Shown here in pieces: positions 45,472 to 57,739 of a stretch of DNA of 64,000 nucleotides; positions within the stretch are counted from its first letter, which is position 1; each line of letters begins with the position of its first letter. The position numbers and the translations under genes are program-made. The DNA is taken from positions 225,211,894 through 225,275,893 of the forward strand of contig NC_088792.1 in assembly GCF_011386835.1 (NCBI RefSeq). The letters run 5' to 3'. The notes under the pieces were generated by a model. It was not told the DNA's origin and did not search any database. It worked only from the letters and a program-made list of their open reading frames with translations. This DNA is from Chrysemys picta bellii (lineage: Eukaryota; Chordata; Testudines; Emydidae).

Positions 45472-45780
45472 TGTTCAATCTTTACTTTATACAGCTAGGT
45501 GAGGCCAAGATCAAAGGCCCAAATAGGCAAACAGACAATGGCTCATTCCTTGGGGCATAGCTTCAAAAGATTGGGTTTTTTATAGAACCAGATGTGTGGA
45601 ATTTGCATTCATCTCCCCCAAGATATTCCCCAGAAAAAACACTTTTTGTTCCAAAAGTCCATTCCTGTCTAGCACATTGTTCAATATAGTCATTTGAACC
45701 CCCAGGACTCACATCTGTCCCATCTCCTCCCCTGACCCACAATAATACATGAACCATTCATTTCATACAATGGGCCCCAA
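45472..45780 (-). mobile_element. ERV-type LTR, distal (U3) part
   Basis: It continues the LTR begun at 41592. A minus-strand TATA-like TATAAAAAA box lies at about 45575-45584 (in 'ggttttttatagaacc'), where the U3 promoter is expected. The right limit is approximate because I could not find the terminal TG or a target duplication. Confidence 0.45.
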
Positions 45781-45784
45781 AGGT

Positions 45785-47150
45785 ACTTAAAACTTAATTC
45801 AATAAAGTTTTCCAAGGATATAGCAGGAAATTGCCATATCTGTCCCAAGCTGATCTATTATGTCCCTGAGCTCTTCAGAAAATCTGGCCCTTAATAAAAG
45901 TTGCCTGATTTTCAGAAGTGATGCATATGTAGAGCTCTGGAAACCAGCAGCCAGATTTTCAAGTGTTGACCATTCATCAGCTTCCATTGCTGTCAGTGCG
46001 AGCTACTGGCTGTTTTGTGCTTCTAAAAATCAGGCTACTGATTTAGGCACCTAAGTATGGGTTAATGTACCCAACTTTAGGCAGCCACTTCTGAAAATGT
46101 TGACCTGGATGTTTAATCTATGCTGTCTGCTAGGTTTATATGTACTATGTATTAAAGTGATTAGTCAGGGGTCTAAAAAGAATACATTTTGGACTGATGA
46201 CTAACCACTATTCTTTAATTCAGATATCTATTGAACCACACATAAATATAGCAAGCACCACCGTTGTATGAGTTGATTATGAAAGTTGTCATACATCTTT
46301 GCTAATTCATTGCTTAGCCCAAAGAGTAATAAAAAGGTCAACAAATGGATGAGTATCATCAAAACAGAGTAGTGGATTCTTTGCAAAAGAAAAGATTTTT
46401 GCAGCCCACAGCAATGCAAAATGTAGCATTTTTAGAAGCCCCTAAGGCTGTGCAATTATTTCTTTTTTCATCTACTGAAGAGGAGTGGCAATCAAACTGT
46501 CTAAGCCTGGCGGGCAAAGAGGGCATTCCAGTCAGCTCATTGCATTTGATGTGACTTTAGGTATCTGCTGATCTCATAATGTAGCTCCACCAGACCTGCT
46601 TTGTCAGGCATATGAGCTGCAGAAATTTGTGCATGAAGTAGGAGTTCACAAAGAAGTCCTTTAATCTCTCTAATAAAGTCAACTAGAGTCAACTGACAAC
46701 TAGATGTCTTAAGGTTGTGGGGCGGAGGAGGGGAGATTATAAGGACCAGGACTAGCTGGTTTAGTTTGGAGCTAAAATAGCAATCCCTTCCCCTCCCCGA
46801 GTATTTAAATTATAAATGACTCCTTTCCTATTTTGAGAAGGATTAATTTCTCATCTTAAAAATCCCCATTTTTAGAAAGGAATCTCAAACAATCAGTAAT
46901 ACATATCAGCTCTGCCATAAATTCTTTTCCTTCGTAGGCTTTTCTTAACAAACTGGAAAAGTAAAGCAAGTAGTAGGATTTGAAGGAGGAATCAATGATC
47001 CGCCTTGCTAGATTTCTGTCAGGAATATTTAGTACCCAATAGAGAGACTGGTATTGTTTATTCAATTGACTTTAACCTTGGCTTGTGTCTTTTTATTCCT
47101 TGATGCTGCAATGAAGTCCTAATGTGCAATTTTTGTGATAGCCCATCTGA
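45785..47150. other. No gene recognised
   Basis: It includes 'agattttcaagtgttgacca' and 'ttaggcacctaagtatggg' pieces (45890-46110) of the scattered short repeat, and otherwise unassigned AT-rich DNA. Confidence 0.4.
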
Positions 47151-47164
47151 AGGGAAACATTCTG

Positions 47165-47775
47165 ATGTCATGTGATGAGGACCTGTGATAAGGCCTCCTG
47201 CTGGTCATTAGTGCCTCCTGCTGGTCATCCTGGGGATCAGTTCCACAGGTCGGTATGCCCACTCCCGGTGGTGTCTCACTCACCGTCACTCCAAGGACTG
47301 GAACGTCCTCTTCATGAAACAGTCCGCCAGCCATGCCACACTCTGTGCTCCCCTGCCTTCGGGGGACCAGTACTGCAATCCAACTATCCAGCCACTTCCT
47401 CAGGGGGGGAAGACCTCAGGGCCCACCCACTACTCCAGGTCCTGGACCAGGGACCTTGTAGATGGCAGCCATGTGCTCCATCCCCTCAAACCTCTCAGTA
47501 CATTTCCCTGGGTCACTTCCCCATGACCCCAGCACCTTTTTCACCCTTACTTCAGGGCCTCAGCATGCCAGTCTTAGCAGCCAGCCAGGAGCTCTTTCTT
47601 GCTCCCCAGTTCCTGCCCAGCACTGCTCTATCCAAGGTGCTAGCTTTCTTCTGCATGCTAGGTAGCCAGTCCTCCCTCCTAGAGCTCCAGGGAGCAACTG
47701 CCCCTGCTGTGCCCTGCTTGTACAATGAGGCCTTAATCCCTGCTTTCTCGTCCTTAGGTGTTACCGGAATACAAA
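47165..47775. repeat. GC-rich probable LTR or other repeat
   Basis: It opens with a duplicated 'gcctcctgctggtcat' (about 47193 and 47212) and continues C-rich to about 47770. A 206-codon open frame on the + strand is Pro/Ser/Leu-rich without recognisable domain, and other frames are also open, as in GC-rich repeats. Resemblance to a turtle LTR is from memory only. Confidence 0.4.
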
Positions 47776-47779
47776 TAAT

Positions 47780-48900
47780 GATAAGGAAATGAAGTCCCTT
47801 ACTAGTAACAAAAATGTGTACAATAATAGTGAAGGGAAACAAAAAAAAAAGCATTTAATAAAAAAGAAATCTTTCTTTTTTCCAGTTTTTCTAAATGAAA
47901 TTCTTTCTGTAAACTCTTTCTGTGTATATGGGAGTTCTCAGCCCAACACATAAGCCCCAAGCCTGCAGCCACATAGGCAGCTACAGGTAGATACCTGCCA
48001 GCCTCTTTTAAACTGAGGTTATTTTAATCTTTATAACCTTTTCCCCTTAGTGACTTAATTCAAAACATTCTTTCACCTCGGTGGGTTGGATGTTTGGCAC
48101 CCTCAAGACTGGAGCTAATACTGTCAGTGCTACACCCTCCCACCCAATCCAAAGATAATTTGTACATCTCCACCATGTGGCAGACCTCCACTATCTGAGA
48201 AGAGAAATATCATGGTTCTTGTTGTACCCTTTTGATTTTTAGTTGATGATGGATTACTGCTATATCATGAGACCTGTCTACTATCGCTGCATGCATGTGC
48301 GTGTGCTGGAAATGAAGTCGGGAAACCATTTAGAATCAAATGCAATTATATGTTAAAGATTATGATAAGGTGAGTGGTGATGGCCTATGTTGTCTAGAAA
48401 AGAAGTCTCTCTTGAGTTCTCGCTCACTGGAAGCTGTGGAGTTCTGTTAATATAAGTAAGGTAAGGTTAAACGGCAATCTTTGGAAAATAATAGGCAATT
48501 TCCACTCTTGAAAGTTCCAGGGAAATCCAAATGTGTGGTGTGCACTGTGAAACCCTACCAAGTTGACACAGTCTTCTTGAGATGAAAAGCAAGAGATTCC
48601 AGTATGCAGTGTTTAATATTGTATCTTCAGAATTTATAATGGCATTTCACTAACACCACACTGAGGGTTTTTTTTCTTTTCTTTCCTTTTGAGAGCAATG
48701 CCATGTTGGATCAAGATTAGGGATATTACAATGTGTTTTTACAATACAATTACATTGTATAATGTGTTCCTGCAACTATCTGAGCCACAATATATATCCG
48801 TTACTTTCATTATAGCATTTATATTGCTGTAAGTGGTGGACAGCAGGCAAAGAGATGTATGAAGTGCTAATGATAGTGTCAGTGTGGAAAATGAATGTGA
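47780..48900. other. No gene recognised
   Basis: AT-rich, no supported feature. Confidence 0.4.
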
Positions 48901-48904
48901 GAAT

Positions 48905-49125
48905 TACCATAGTAGGACAGACCAATAGTCCATCTGATCCAGTATTCTGACAGAAGCCGATATTAGTTGCCTAAGATGAAGGTATCACCACTCACATGTA
49001 GTGCACTCAAATGTGCAATGCCAAGGGAGAAAGTTTCTTTCTGATATCAGCTGGTGATCAGCTTATCCCATGAACCATAAGGACAGTAAGCCTTTGTACT
49101 TTCATCCTCTTATTGCAGCATCCAC
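48905..49125 (+). repeat. Dispersed repeat ('gacagaccaatagtcc'), copy 1
   Basis: 'taggacagaccaatagtcca', 'tctgatccagtattctgaca' and 'gggagaaagtttctttctg' also appear, diverged, at 52885-53000 and 62775-62960, always on the + strand. Possibly a LINE (CR1-like) 3' region or a SINE; not resolved. Confidence 0.5.
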
Positions 49126-49989
49126 TGATGTCATGGCTATGAGGTCTGTCAATTCTAATATAAAGCCTGCTTTTTAGTTTTCTGTTTGATCATACAACTC
49201 AACGCTAGGTTCCAATTCAACATATTCATTTTGAAATAAGCCAGTTAAGGATAGTAATGCTATTCAATGGAAAAATATGGGTTTAGTCTTTCGAAGCCCC
49301 TAACTGTAAAGCTAAGATCTAGATTATACAATCACATTGTTGTTTCTGTGCACTTATGGGCTGCACTAAGGCCATTACTTTTAAGGCCTAGATGACTTCT
49401 TATGGGCTAGGTTCTGCTATAATATAGATACACAATGAGGTGCAGCTAGTTGACAATTCCACTTGCATAACAAAATCCTCCAGTGGCACAGAGCTGCCAT
49501 AGTAGCTCCTGAGCTACTACTTCTCCTTGTCCCTGGTATAGGGGGAGCATCAGAGGAAAAGGGGTATGCACAGGCTGGTTTTATACCTTAGTGCTCCTCA
49601 GTTGCTAGAACGTCCCCTGGAGGCTTTGTGACAGACAAGGTTGGTGAGATAATATTTTATTAGGCCAACTTCTGTTGGTGGAAGGGACAAGCTTTTGAGC
49701 TTCACCTGGCTCTTCTCCATGGCTGGAGAAGGTAACCAGAGTGTCTAAGCTAAATGCAAGTTGGGACAGATTTTTAAGCATAAGGGGTCTGTAGGAGACC
49801 ACTTAAATGAGGTAATAAGGGTTAGCAGGCAGTAGGGTATGTTGTAAATTGTTGTAATGAGCCATGAAACTAGTGTCTCTGTTGAGCCCATGTGTTGTTT
49901 TTTGTTTTGTTTTGTTTTGTTTTAGTGTCTAGCAGTGTTGTGACTATAAGTAACCGAGCTCATCTTTTGGAGATGCAGGTTTCTTTTGA

Positions 49990-50287
49990 GGACTGAGGTG
50001 TCAGATATGGAGCAATCACTCTGTGAAAAGTGTTCACCCATGGATAATATGGTGTTTTTTGTCTTTTGTAATTTTTCTCTGAGTTAATTTAAGAGTAGGA
50101 ATTGTCTGGTTACACTCACATATTTGTTGCTGGGACATTTGATGCACTGGGTGAAGTACAATGCATGTTATGATAGCCATTTGTAGGACCCATGGATCTG
50201 GAAAGGCATTTTGTGGAGGGTGTTGATCCTGTTGATTTAGTGGTGGACATATGTCTTCAGGCTTTGCATCTGTTGTTCTGTCAGGGT
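49990..50287 (-). pseudogene. Penelope GIY-YIG endonuclease relic
   Basis: The minus strand gives HGSYKCLS (as HGSYKWLS), then a stop, ALYFTQCIKCPSNKYVSVTR and further decayed text. Penelope linker and endonuclease regions read about HGSYKCLSCNVVY.IQC.KC...YVGETG. The conserved Cys pair (QCIKC) survives, but YVGETG has decayed to YVSVTR. A second, separate copy of this domain lies at 59.9-60.2 kb. Confidence 0.6.
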
Positions 50288-50291
50288 CTGG

Positions 50292-50382
50292 TGTTATGGT
50301 TAAAGCACATGAGATCTTTTATAGGGGAGAAGGCAACATGCCGCATTTATTGAGAATACAGCAGTTAGCATATGCTTTTCAG

Positions 50383-50443
<61 letters not shown>

Positions 50444-51291
50444 CCCGCCAGTCGATGTTTATAGTTACCAGTCCAGAGTCTGGATCAATCTAGTGGCCAG
50501 CCAGATTGGTCGCAGAGGGGAGCCGGGCTTCTTGGTTGTGATCTGATGCTCCTGAAGTAGTGGCAAGATGAACCCAAAGTCCCATGGCAAAGCACCCTGT
50601 TCTTATAGTCCTTTTTCTCCGTTGAAGTCTATGGATTTTGCTGTGTCAGTTTATGACCGGTTACTGCTTAATTGGTGTTCTCTTTTGATATAAACATTCC
50701 AAAACACCTCCGAGAGGGTCATCCTGTCCTGGATTTGATTTAATCAATTGTCTTTAGGGGTGCCAGCCTCCACCTCAGGTTCGTCAATCTGCCCTTCCTT
50801 AATCATGGATGCACGTTGCTGGTTCTCTGGCGTCAATAAGTCTCGATAAGTGTCTTCACTCCTCCTTTCTTGACCATCTGGTTAACAATGGCCTTCACAC
50901 CTTATCTTTTCCTGATGCATGCATTCCTCATTCACACAAACAGTCTTTTGCAGAGACCTTTGAGAATATAAACAGCAATATTTTATATCGAGCAAAAAGA
51001 CATTGTAAATTAAACCTTGCTAAATTTTATAACCAAAACAATTCACATTAAGGCCCAGGCCTTCAACGTTTCTCTAATCTACTTAACATAGACACAATAC
51101 AGGATCCTGTCTCTTACTAACTAAACCTTAAAACAAAGAACTAAAAGGGCCCAATTTGTAATGCATATGGGAAACAGAATCCCATAGTCCCAGAGGGTCA
51201 TTCCTTTCTGCTATTCAAAAAGGGTGGCTGGCAGGATGAAATAAAATCATACATTAATTCTCATAGTACAATATAAAATCCTGCTCCTACA
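50292..51291 (-). mobile_element. Solo ERV LTR (1,000 bp) inside the Penelope element
   Basis: Starts TGTTATGG and ends CTCCTACA (TG...CA), flanked by ctgg on both sides (50288-50291 and 51292-51295), a 4 bp duplication as in gammaretrovirus-like (class I) ERVs. On the minus strand, a TATA-like ctataag box lies at about 50603-50609 and AATAAA at 50346-50351, in the right order for U3-R-U5. A 58 bp CA/TG run (50384-50441) lies between them. No internal viral genes, so it arose by recombination between two LTRs. The interrupted Penelope text (gggtctggtg / ggtaccactttgag) reads through once it is removed. Confidence 0.88.
50384..50441. repeat. (CA)n microsatellite within the LTR
   Basis: 29 CA units, uninterrupted. 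Confidence 0.95.
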
Positions 51292-51833
51292 CTGGTACCA
51301 CTTTGAGTTTTGTGTATCCTGATCTGTGGGGCATTTGCTTCTAATTATGATCTTGGCAAGGGGGAAGGAGGGATGGTTTGAAGGCCAGAAGAAGGAGTTT
51401 TTCAGGATGTGGCCCCCATCAAGTATGGGTGGTAATGTTTAATAACCTGTATGGGTTCCAGTGTGGGGTGCTAAGTGACAACTAAGGGTGTGTGGTTAAT
51501 GATTTCCCCTCCTGTATTGAAGCAGGTTCTCTCAGAGTGTTTTGGTGTCTTGTTCCATGATGCAATCTAGTTCTCTGGTGAAGTGTCCTTGTTTAGTGAA
51601 GGTGGTTTTAAGTGTTTTTGGGTGTGTATCCTGGACATTTTCTTCAGAGCAAATTCTGTGCTATATGAGTACCTGGCTGTAGACAAAAGATTTCTTGGTG
51701 CATGTGGGGTGACTGCTGGATCTGTGGAGGTAGGTGTAGTGATCTGTTGGTTTCATGTATATAGTTCTTTGTATGGTTTCATTGTTGAAGCTGATTGTTG
51801 TGTGCAGGAAGTTGGTGCTGGCGTGGGAGCATT

Positions 51834-52566
51834 CTAGAGAGAGAGTTTGATGGCTGGATGGTCATTGCAGTTTTGGTGGAAATCTATGAGGGAGTTGAAG
51901 TTGTCTGTCCAAAGGTTGAAAATATCATCGATGTTTCTCAGGTATACTATTGGTTTCATGGTGCATTTTTCCAGAAATTCTTCAAGTAGGCACATGAAGA
52001 GGTTGGCATATTGAGGAGCCTTCCTAGTACCCATGGCTGTCCCCATGGTTTGGACAAAGTGTTTGCTGTTAAATGTGAAGTTGTGGTGGGTGAGAATGAA
52101 ATGGATGAGTTTGGTGATGTGTTTAGAGTGGATTTCCAAGATTGTAAGTTATTATTTAAATATTTGAGGCAGACAGTTATACTGTCATCCTGAGGGATGT
52201 TGGTGAATAGGGAGGTGACATCCATGGTGGCAAGAATGGTGTTCTGGAGGAAGTCAAATGAATTGAAGGAAGATGGTCCTTTTTGTGGTATGTGGTTTGA
52301 GGATAGTACTAATATTCCTTCAGTAAGAGTACCAAGACCAGATATGATGGGCCTGTCTGGATTCCCTTGTTTGTGTATCTTGGGAAGCATGTAGAAGGTC
52401 CCTGAGGTTGGTTCATTGAGGATGAAATGGTAGAGTTTCTCTTGGAGTTGTTTGGAGAAGGATTTGATGATACCTTTACATTCCTGGATAAATTGTGTTG
52501 TTTTTGAATGGGATGGCTGTCATCTGGTTTTTTTGACAGGTTTTTTTTTTTTTGCCTTCCCTGCAT
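51834..52566 (-). pseudogene. Penelope reverse transcriptase relic
   Basis: Two overlapping minus frames (51956-52390 and 51834-52139) carry, in order, MLPKIHK (LPKIHK), NPDRPIISGLGTLTEGI, MDVTSLFTNIPQDDSI (motif A), QTMGTAMGTRKAPQYANLFM (motif B) and YLRNIDDIFNLW (motif C, catalytic Asp pair intact). This is the Penelope-type reverse transcriptase core, 4-5 motifs recognisable, relatives of telomerase. A frameshift near 52000-52139 splits B from A and makes the copy dead. The region upstream (52309-52688) still looks Lys-rich and may be the N-terminal part. Confidence 0.85.
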
Positions 52567-52879
52567 GATCTCCAGGTAGGTTTCCTGTTTTGTTTTTTTT
52601 CCCCTTCCAATGTATGGAAGCAGGTGATGATTTTTCCTTTGAGGTGGTCCCTTCCAGAGTATGTAAAGTGCAGGAGACGGTTCCTCAATTTTTCTTAGGT
52701 CCCTCTGCAGAGCAGTTCAGGATATTTGGAGTTGTATGTAGTGGTCAGAGGGTTATAGATGTTTTGTTTCTTGTGTCTGCTCAGGAAGTAGATGTCGCTG
52801 TTCAGTCTGGCTTCCTTCTTAATGTTGTGCGACTATGGCAGCTGCTGTAATTTATAGCAAGCCTAAGATTAGAACATGG

Positions 52880-53010
52880 GTATTGCAATATAGGATCAGG
52901 GCTGCGGTCTTTCTAGTCCATTGTCCTGTCTCTGGCAGTACCAAATGTGAACCGTGCCAGATGGTTCAGGTGAAGGTGCAAAGAACCCTGCACCAGGCAG
53001 CTGTGATATA
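52880..53010 (+). repeat. Dispersed repeat ('gtccattgtcctgtctct'), copy 2
   Basis: 'tttctagtccattgtcctgt', 'ctctggcagtacc' and 'ccagatggttcaggtgaagg' match copies at 48905 and 62775. Confidence 0.45.
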
Positions 53011-53014
53011 ATCT

Positions 53015-53652
53015 TCCTTCATTGAAGGCTCATCCAAATCCTGCATAGTTAGAGATTGTTTTAAACCCTGAAGTACGGAGGTTTTATTGCCCTTCTGCTG
53101 GGAATGGGGATGTGCAGAACTGGCCTCAGGATAAAGGGACTGCAAAGAAAATTTTCCAAACTCCCTTTTCCTCATCCCAGTTGGGCACAGCATTACTTAG
53201 GTTCATCTGAAAATCTAGTCCATTGGATTATGTGTATGCTGTATTTTCACTTTCTGCTAGTCTAGGAAAAAGGCAGAAATTGTGGCTTGGCCCAACATAC
53301 TTGTATTGGGGCAGATAAATGTATTTCATGTATACATAAGTTAAAATGTCAGTTGACAGCACAATCAGACACACAGAACTCCAAATTGCATACCTTTTTA
53401 GTCTACAGGTATAAAATAATCCAGCAACATTGATTCAATAGAGCAATCGTGATATTGTAATTTCTGCACTTCAATTATCTTAGTTTTATTCAGTTATGCA
53501 AGTGTTCAAGAAAAGTGTGCTATTTTATAAGAAAAACATTTGCAACAACTAGCTTCAAACTAAGGAGCTCACATAGTCAAACCTTGCAAAAGGAATTGGC
53601 TTCAGTGCTTTAATCAGAGAAGTGGAGAGACTTCCAAAGACTTAGAGGCAAG

Positions 53653-53688
<36 letters not shown>

Positions 53689-53940
53689 ATATCTTGGAAG
53701 TATCTTCTTTAAGTCAAACATGTGTCTCAGATGAGATGTATGACCTTATAACTGACCTTGAACTTGCAAAACAAGACAAAATAGGAGAAGAAAAAAGAAT
53801 GCCTAAAGGAGACTGTAAAAGAAAAAGTTAAAGGGCATCACCAGCGACCATGCTGGTAGTCAAATGGGTCTATGTCATGCCTCTATATGGGAGAGCCAAA
53901 TTTAGATTTAGAGGCTAGGATAGTTAAGGTAGCATGCTCA
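53015..53940. other. No gene recognised; one microsatellite
   Basis: A (CA)n run lies at 53654-53686 (16 units). Otherwise AT-rich with no supported exon. Confidence 0.5.
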
Positions 53941-53959
53941 TGTCCTGTCTCAACTGATA

Positions 53960-54100
53960 CCTTGTCCCTCCTTCTGTTGTTTGTTTATTCATCTTTTGTG
54001 TATTGTGTCTATATCCTACAGTGTGAGCTCTCTAAGGCAGAGGCTGGTTTTTTTTGTTTGTTTTTGACATTGCCTAGTACAATGGGACAATAAGCCCTCT
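53960..54100 (+). repeat. CORE-SINE type 3' tail fragment
   Basis: 'cagtgtgagctctctaagg', 'cagaggctggtttttttt' and 'cattgcctagtacaatggg' match the tail of the SINE at 59083-59345 and the fragment near 745. Confidence 0.5.
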
Positions 54101-54104
54101 TTAT

Positions 54105-57100
54105 TGTCATTTTTGAGCACCCCCTCTTGATGGCACTCCAAGCAGCAACAAAAAGCCAGAAGCTGGATATGGACCAACCAGAGATGAGTTTACAGTAATG
54201 AGGAGCATTAGACTGATGAGAGAAGCAGAGAGACTTATGGGAGGAGGAGGGGAGAAATCCTCTTTAGAGTGCTTTCACCAGCACAGGTTGCAGTTTCTAT
54301 GCAAGCAGGAATTGTTTGGAGAAAGGAGAACAAAACTGTATCACTTCTCATAAGTGAGAACTAAGAATTGATGTGACAGTTCAGATACATTCATTTAGGG
54401 GTTTAATTTGCTGGAGATGTTCCTCTTTTTTGATGTGTGGAGGGATATAACTTAATTAAATATATTCAGTTTGACCAATTTGTGCAGACATTAAGATACA
54501 TCTAGTGGAAAAAAGATAGTATTACTTTTTCTAAATGCCTCTGTTCATGACACATCCTTTTTCATTTCTGATGAAGTGCCAATGCCTTCTGCAATAATCC
54601 ACATAATGATTAAAGATATTGAGTTAGCTATAATTCACGGCTGTGATAACCTGCCTCAAGAAGCAAAGCATTTCATGCATAACAGGAATATACTTCACAA
54701 TCAGAGACTGCAACAAGTAGCACATAGCATATTTTACTAGTTACAGCTGATAATTAGCCTCCTGACCGTGATCACTCACAGTATGCCCACATTGGAAAGA
54801 CTCAAAGAATGAGATAATCTGTAACAAAAAGCTTCTCAGTTACTGATTTGCCTTCCTATTTAATCTCAATCTCTATATGATCCCAGCATAATTTTGGACC
54901 ATGATACCTCAGTTTAGAGTCACAGCTGACTGCAGTGGCAATGGGTGCACTGAGACCAGCAAGAATGCTTCCAAAAATCATCCCCAACAAAATACACTTG
55001 TAGAGTTCTCATTCTCCCTTCAGACGCTTGCTGGAATTTGGAAGCTGGGGAGAGGAGCCAAGGCTTATGTCAAGATGGGAGCTAGAAGAGAAGAGAGCCA
55101 TCACCAGGAGCTAGGAAACTAGTCACCTGCTAATCAAGAGAGGACCTAACCACGCTAGTGTCATAGAATGACTGGAGTGGGTATCACTGCCCTAATGTAC
55201 TGGCAACAGACCATTATTCATTTTGTAAGGGCAGCCCATAAAGCAAACCACTGAAGTGGGCATTCTGATAAAATAGTGCTGGCTTAATGGACATATAGGC
55301 CTTGTCCCCACCACCCACTTATGTCACCTATGTAATAGCAGGTCTGGTAGACCCAGGAAAAATGCTTCTTTGGCAACCTGGATAGAAATCTGCTTACGGA
55401 GTCAAAGGTTGAGTCTTTCCCTTTTGTAGTATGTATGTAGTTGGTTGAGACATGGTGTTACACATTGGTCAGGAGAGCTAGCAGTGCAAGAAGAAAGCTA
55501 GCACCATGCAGGCATTTTAAAAATACCTGAAGTCTTGGTTGCAGTACCTAATGAGAGCACATGCTGTATTATGTCCTGCTCTTGGACGCAGAGACTGTAG
55601 TGCTGTGTTTCCAAACAGTGGGCTCAAATCTGCCTCCATTGACAATGAAAGCAAGGTTGGACACATGACTTGGTATACAAGATAGGGTTTGGGTTGGGCA
55701 AATACAAGTAAAAATGAAATTGTGTGTTCTGTCACCATGAAGCATTTGATTCTGCAAAAAATAAGTGTTTTCACTTAACTAACCATTAAACTGTCAGGAA
55801 TATTTATTTTACAGATATATGATTGCATGGTCACTCCATCCTTGCTCCTTCTCTTCCTGGGATATGTTATATCCTCACCAGTGAATCACCCCCTCCATTC
55901 TGTATAAGTACATATCACAAGCTAGCTCATTTATGGGAACACAGACTAAATCCCAGGATTTTGAATTTCTTCTAAATACAGAAATTATAGCAGCCTGGAA
56001 GGATGTCACTTGTCTTTTCCACAATGAAGTCAGATCTATTTGCGGAAGTAATTGTTTGTTCACAGTAACTAAGCTCATTCCATTGAGCCAAATTGTTTAA
56101 TGGGGCAAATCAAGACCGGCTTATTAAACTCTTTAGACAGAGTTATGGATATATCCTTCTAACACTGCCTGTTTAATACCAGAAATGTATGTCTGCTACA
56201 TAGGCTCTAGCCATACCGAACTCTAAAATTGGTGAATTGTTAATAGCTAGTGTCTATGCATATCAAAATACTATCTCTGCTTAATGGTAAACTAAAAGAA
56301 CCTCCCATTTCCTTGTGAATTAAATAACCACTCCCATGTGCCCTACAGCTCTTGCCACAGCTATTACTTTGGAGTGCAGATGTAAATAGCAAAAGTGCTT
56401 ATAAACATTGCTCGCTAATGGAGTTAGTTGGGCTACAGTATGAGGGAAGCTGTAAAGTAAAAAACACTTCATATTTAGAAGTGTGTGGCAATTGGCAAAG
56501 AAGATAAAATGGCCGAGAGATGTAATGAGTCAGATGTAAATATTTAAAGTTAAAATGCAATAAAATAATACAATATTGACGAGTAACAGCACCACAGTTA
56601 AAACATATACATATTTTAATGCATCATGGAAAAATATGATCATTCTGGTTGATGTAAATGGACCACATACTGTTACCAGATGACTTTACATTTTGACTCT
56701 ATTAGATGCTTTCAGCTTTTTAGGGCTATTGAATGTTTTCTCTATTGCACTACAAATACAAAACTACAAAGAGCTAGAATTCAGGGACAACTGTTCTGAC
56801 TAATTCTCCAGCAAATATATATCATTTAATGGCAAAGCTACATGATCAGTTGATTATGATCATTTAGTATATTTTGGGCAGCTTGCTTCTTATATCCAAG
56901 AAGTCATTTGCATAGAACTTCTGGTGCATACACTAAAATTGTTCTTCACGTGGGAGCTCTCCATGGACAATTCTACGTGAGACTATTTCCCCATGGCTAG
57001 ATGCAGTGTACTATCCTCTTTCCTCTTACAGGCAAGTGAAGTATTGTTAGTCTGCCCTTTTTAAATTGTATCACAAGCATCCCAGATGCCTTGCAAAGGG

Positions 57101-57570
57101 GGTGAATCTTCTTGCAGAACCAGAAGTATTCATTATTATAAAGTATCAAAACCATGTTAAAATCCCATCTGCTCTTTGTTCACTCTTGCATTGTCAAAAT
57201 TCTAGCCATAAGAGAGGGAAATAGAAACTACAATACCAAACTGACACTGTTTCACAGGCTGAGCTTCATTAGCATAGTCTTTTCCAATGGATTTAGCTAA
57301 TGCATTTTATACACTTCTGTCAAATCAATTACCTTAACAGACACAAGATGTTAGTTTCTGAAAGAGGCAAACATCAAAATCTTGCATATAACTTCTAAAA
57401 ATACCTCTCATTCTTCAGTTGTGTTGCTTCTGTTGCCCATGTTAAAGGGAAATTGTGTGATTTTTAAAATGCTTTTATAACTTGCGGAGAAAAATTAATC
57501 CAGGCTTCACTTAGGTACAGCGGCTATTGCCCTGACAGCTGGTAGATCTGGGTTTGCCCAATGACTTGAG
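54105..57570. other. No gene recognised
   Basis: A long AT-rich stretch. The longest frames (about 85 codons near 55517-55774, minus) have no motif or splice support. No inverted repeat or transposon end was identified. Confidence 0.4.
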
Positions 57571-57579
57571 GTTCTAGGC

Positions 57580-57618
57580 TAGGGTGACCAGACAGCAAAT
57601 GTGAAAAATCGGGACAGG

Positions 57619-57649
<31 letters not shown>

Positions 57650-57731
57650 GGGGGGGTAATAGAAGCCTATATAAGAAAAAGACCCAAAAATTGAGACTGT
57701 CCCTATAAAATCGGGACATCTGGTCACCCTA
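57580..57731 (-). mobile_element. hAT MITE ('tagggtgaccag' family), copy 2, expanded
   Basis: Ends tagggtgaccagac and ctggtcaccct with final a. Flanks ttctaggc (57572-57579) and ttctaggg (57732-57739) match 7 of 8. Opposite orientation to copies 1 and 3. It holds a (TG)n run from 57620 merging into a 24 bp G-run (57633-57656), absent from the other copies. Confidence 0.9.
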
Positions 57732-57739
57732 TTCTAGGG

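Larger units (their letters stand above)
49630..52866 (-). mobile_element. Penelope-like retroelement, interrupted by a solo LTR
   Basis: The minus strand reads a reverse transcriptase region (51834-52566), then an endonuclease-like region (49990-50287), then a 3' end with 'gcttgtcccttccaccaaca' and 'gttggcctaataaaatatta'. The block is split at 50288-51295 by an LTR with a 4 bp target duplication. The order (reverse transcriptase then GIY-YIG) is that of Penelope elements. The 5' limit is approximate. Confidence 0.8.

Noticed and set aside
47172..47792. 206-codon + frame, the longest in the window
   Set aside because: Low-complexity Pro/Ser/Leu composition in a GC-rich repeat, with other frames open as well; no domain or splice sites.
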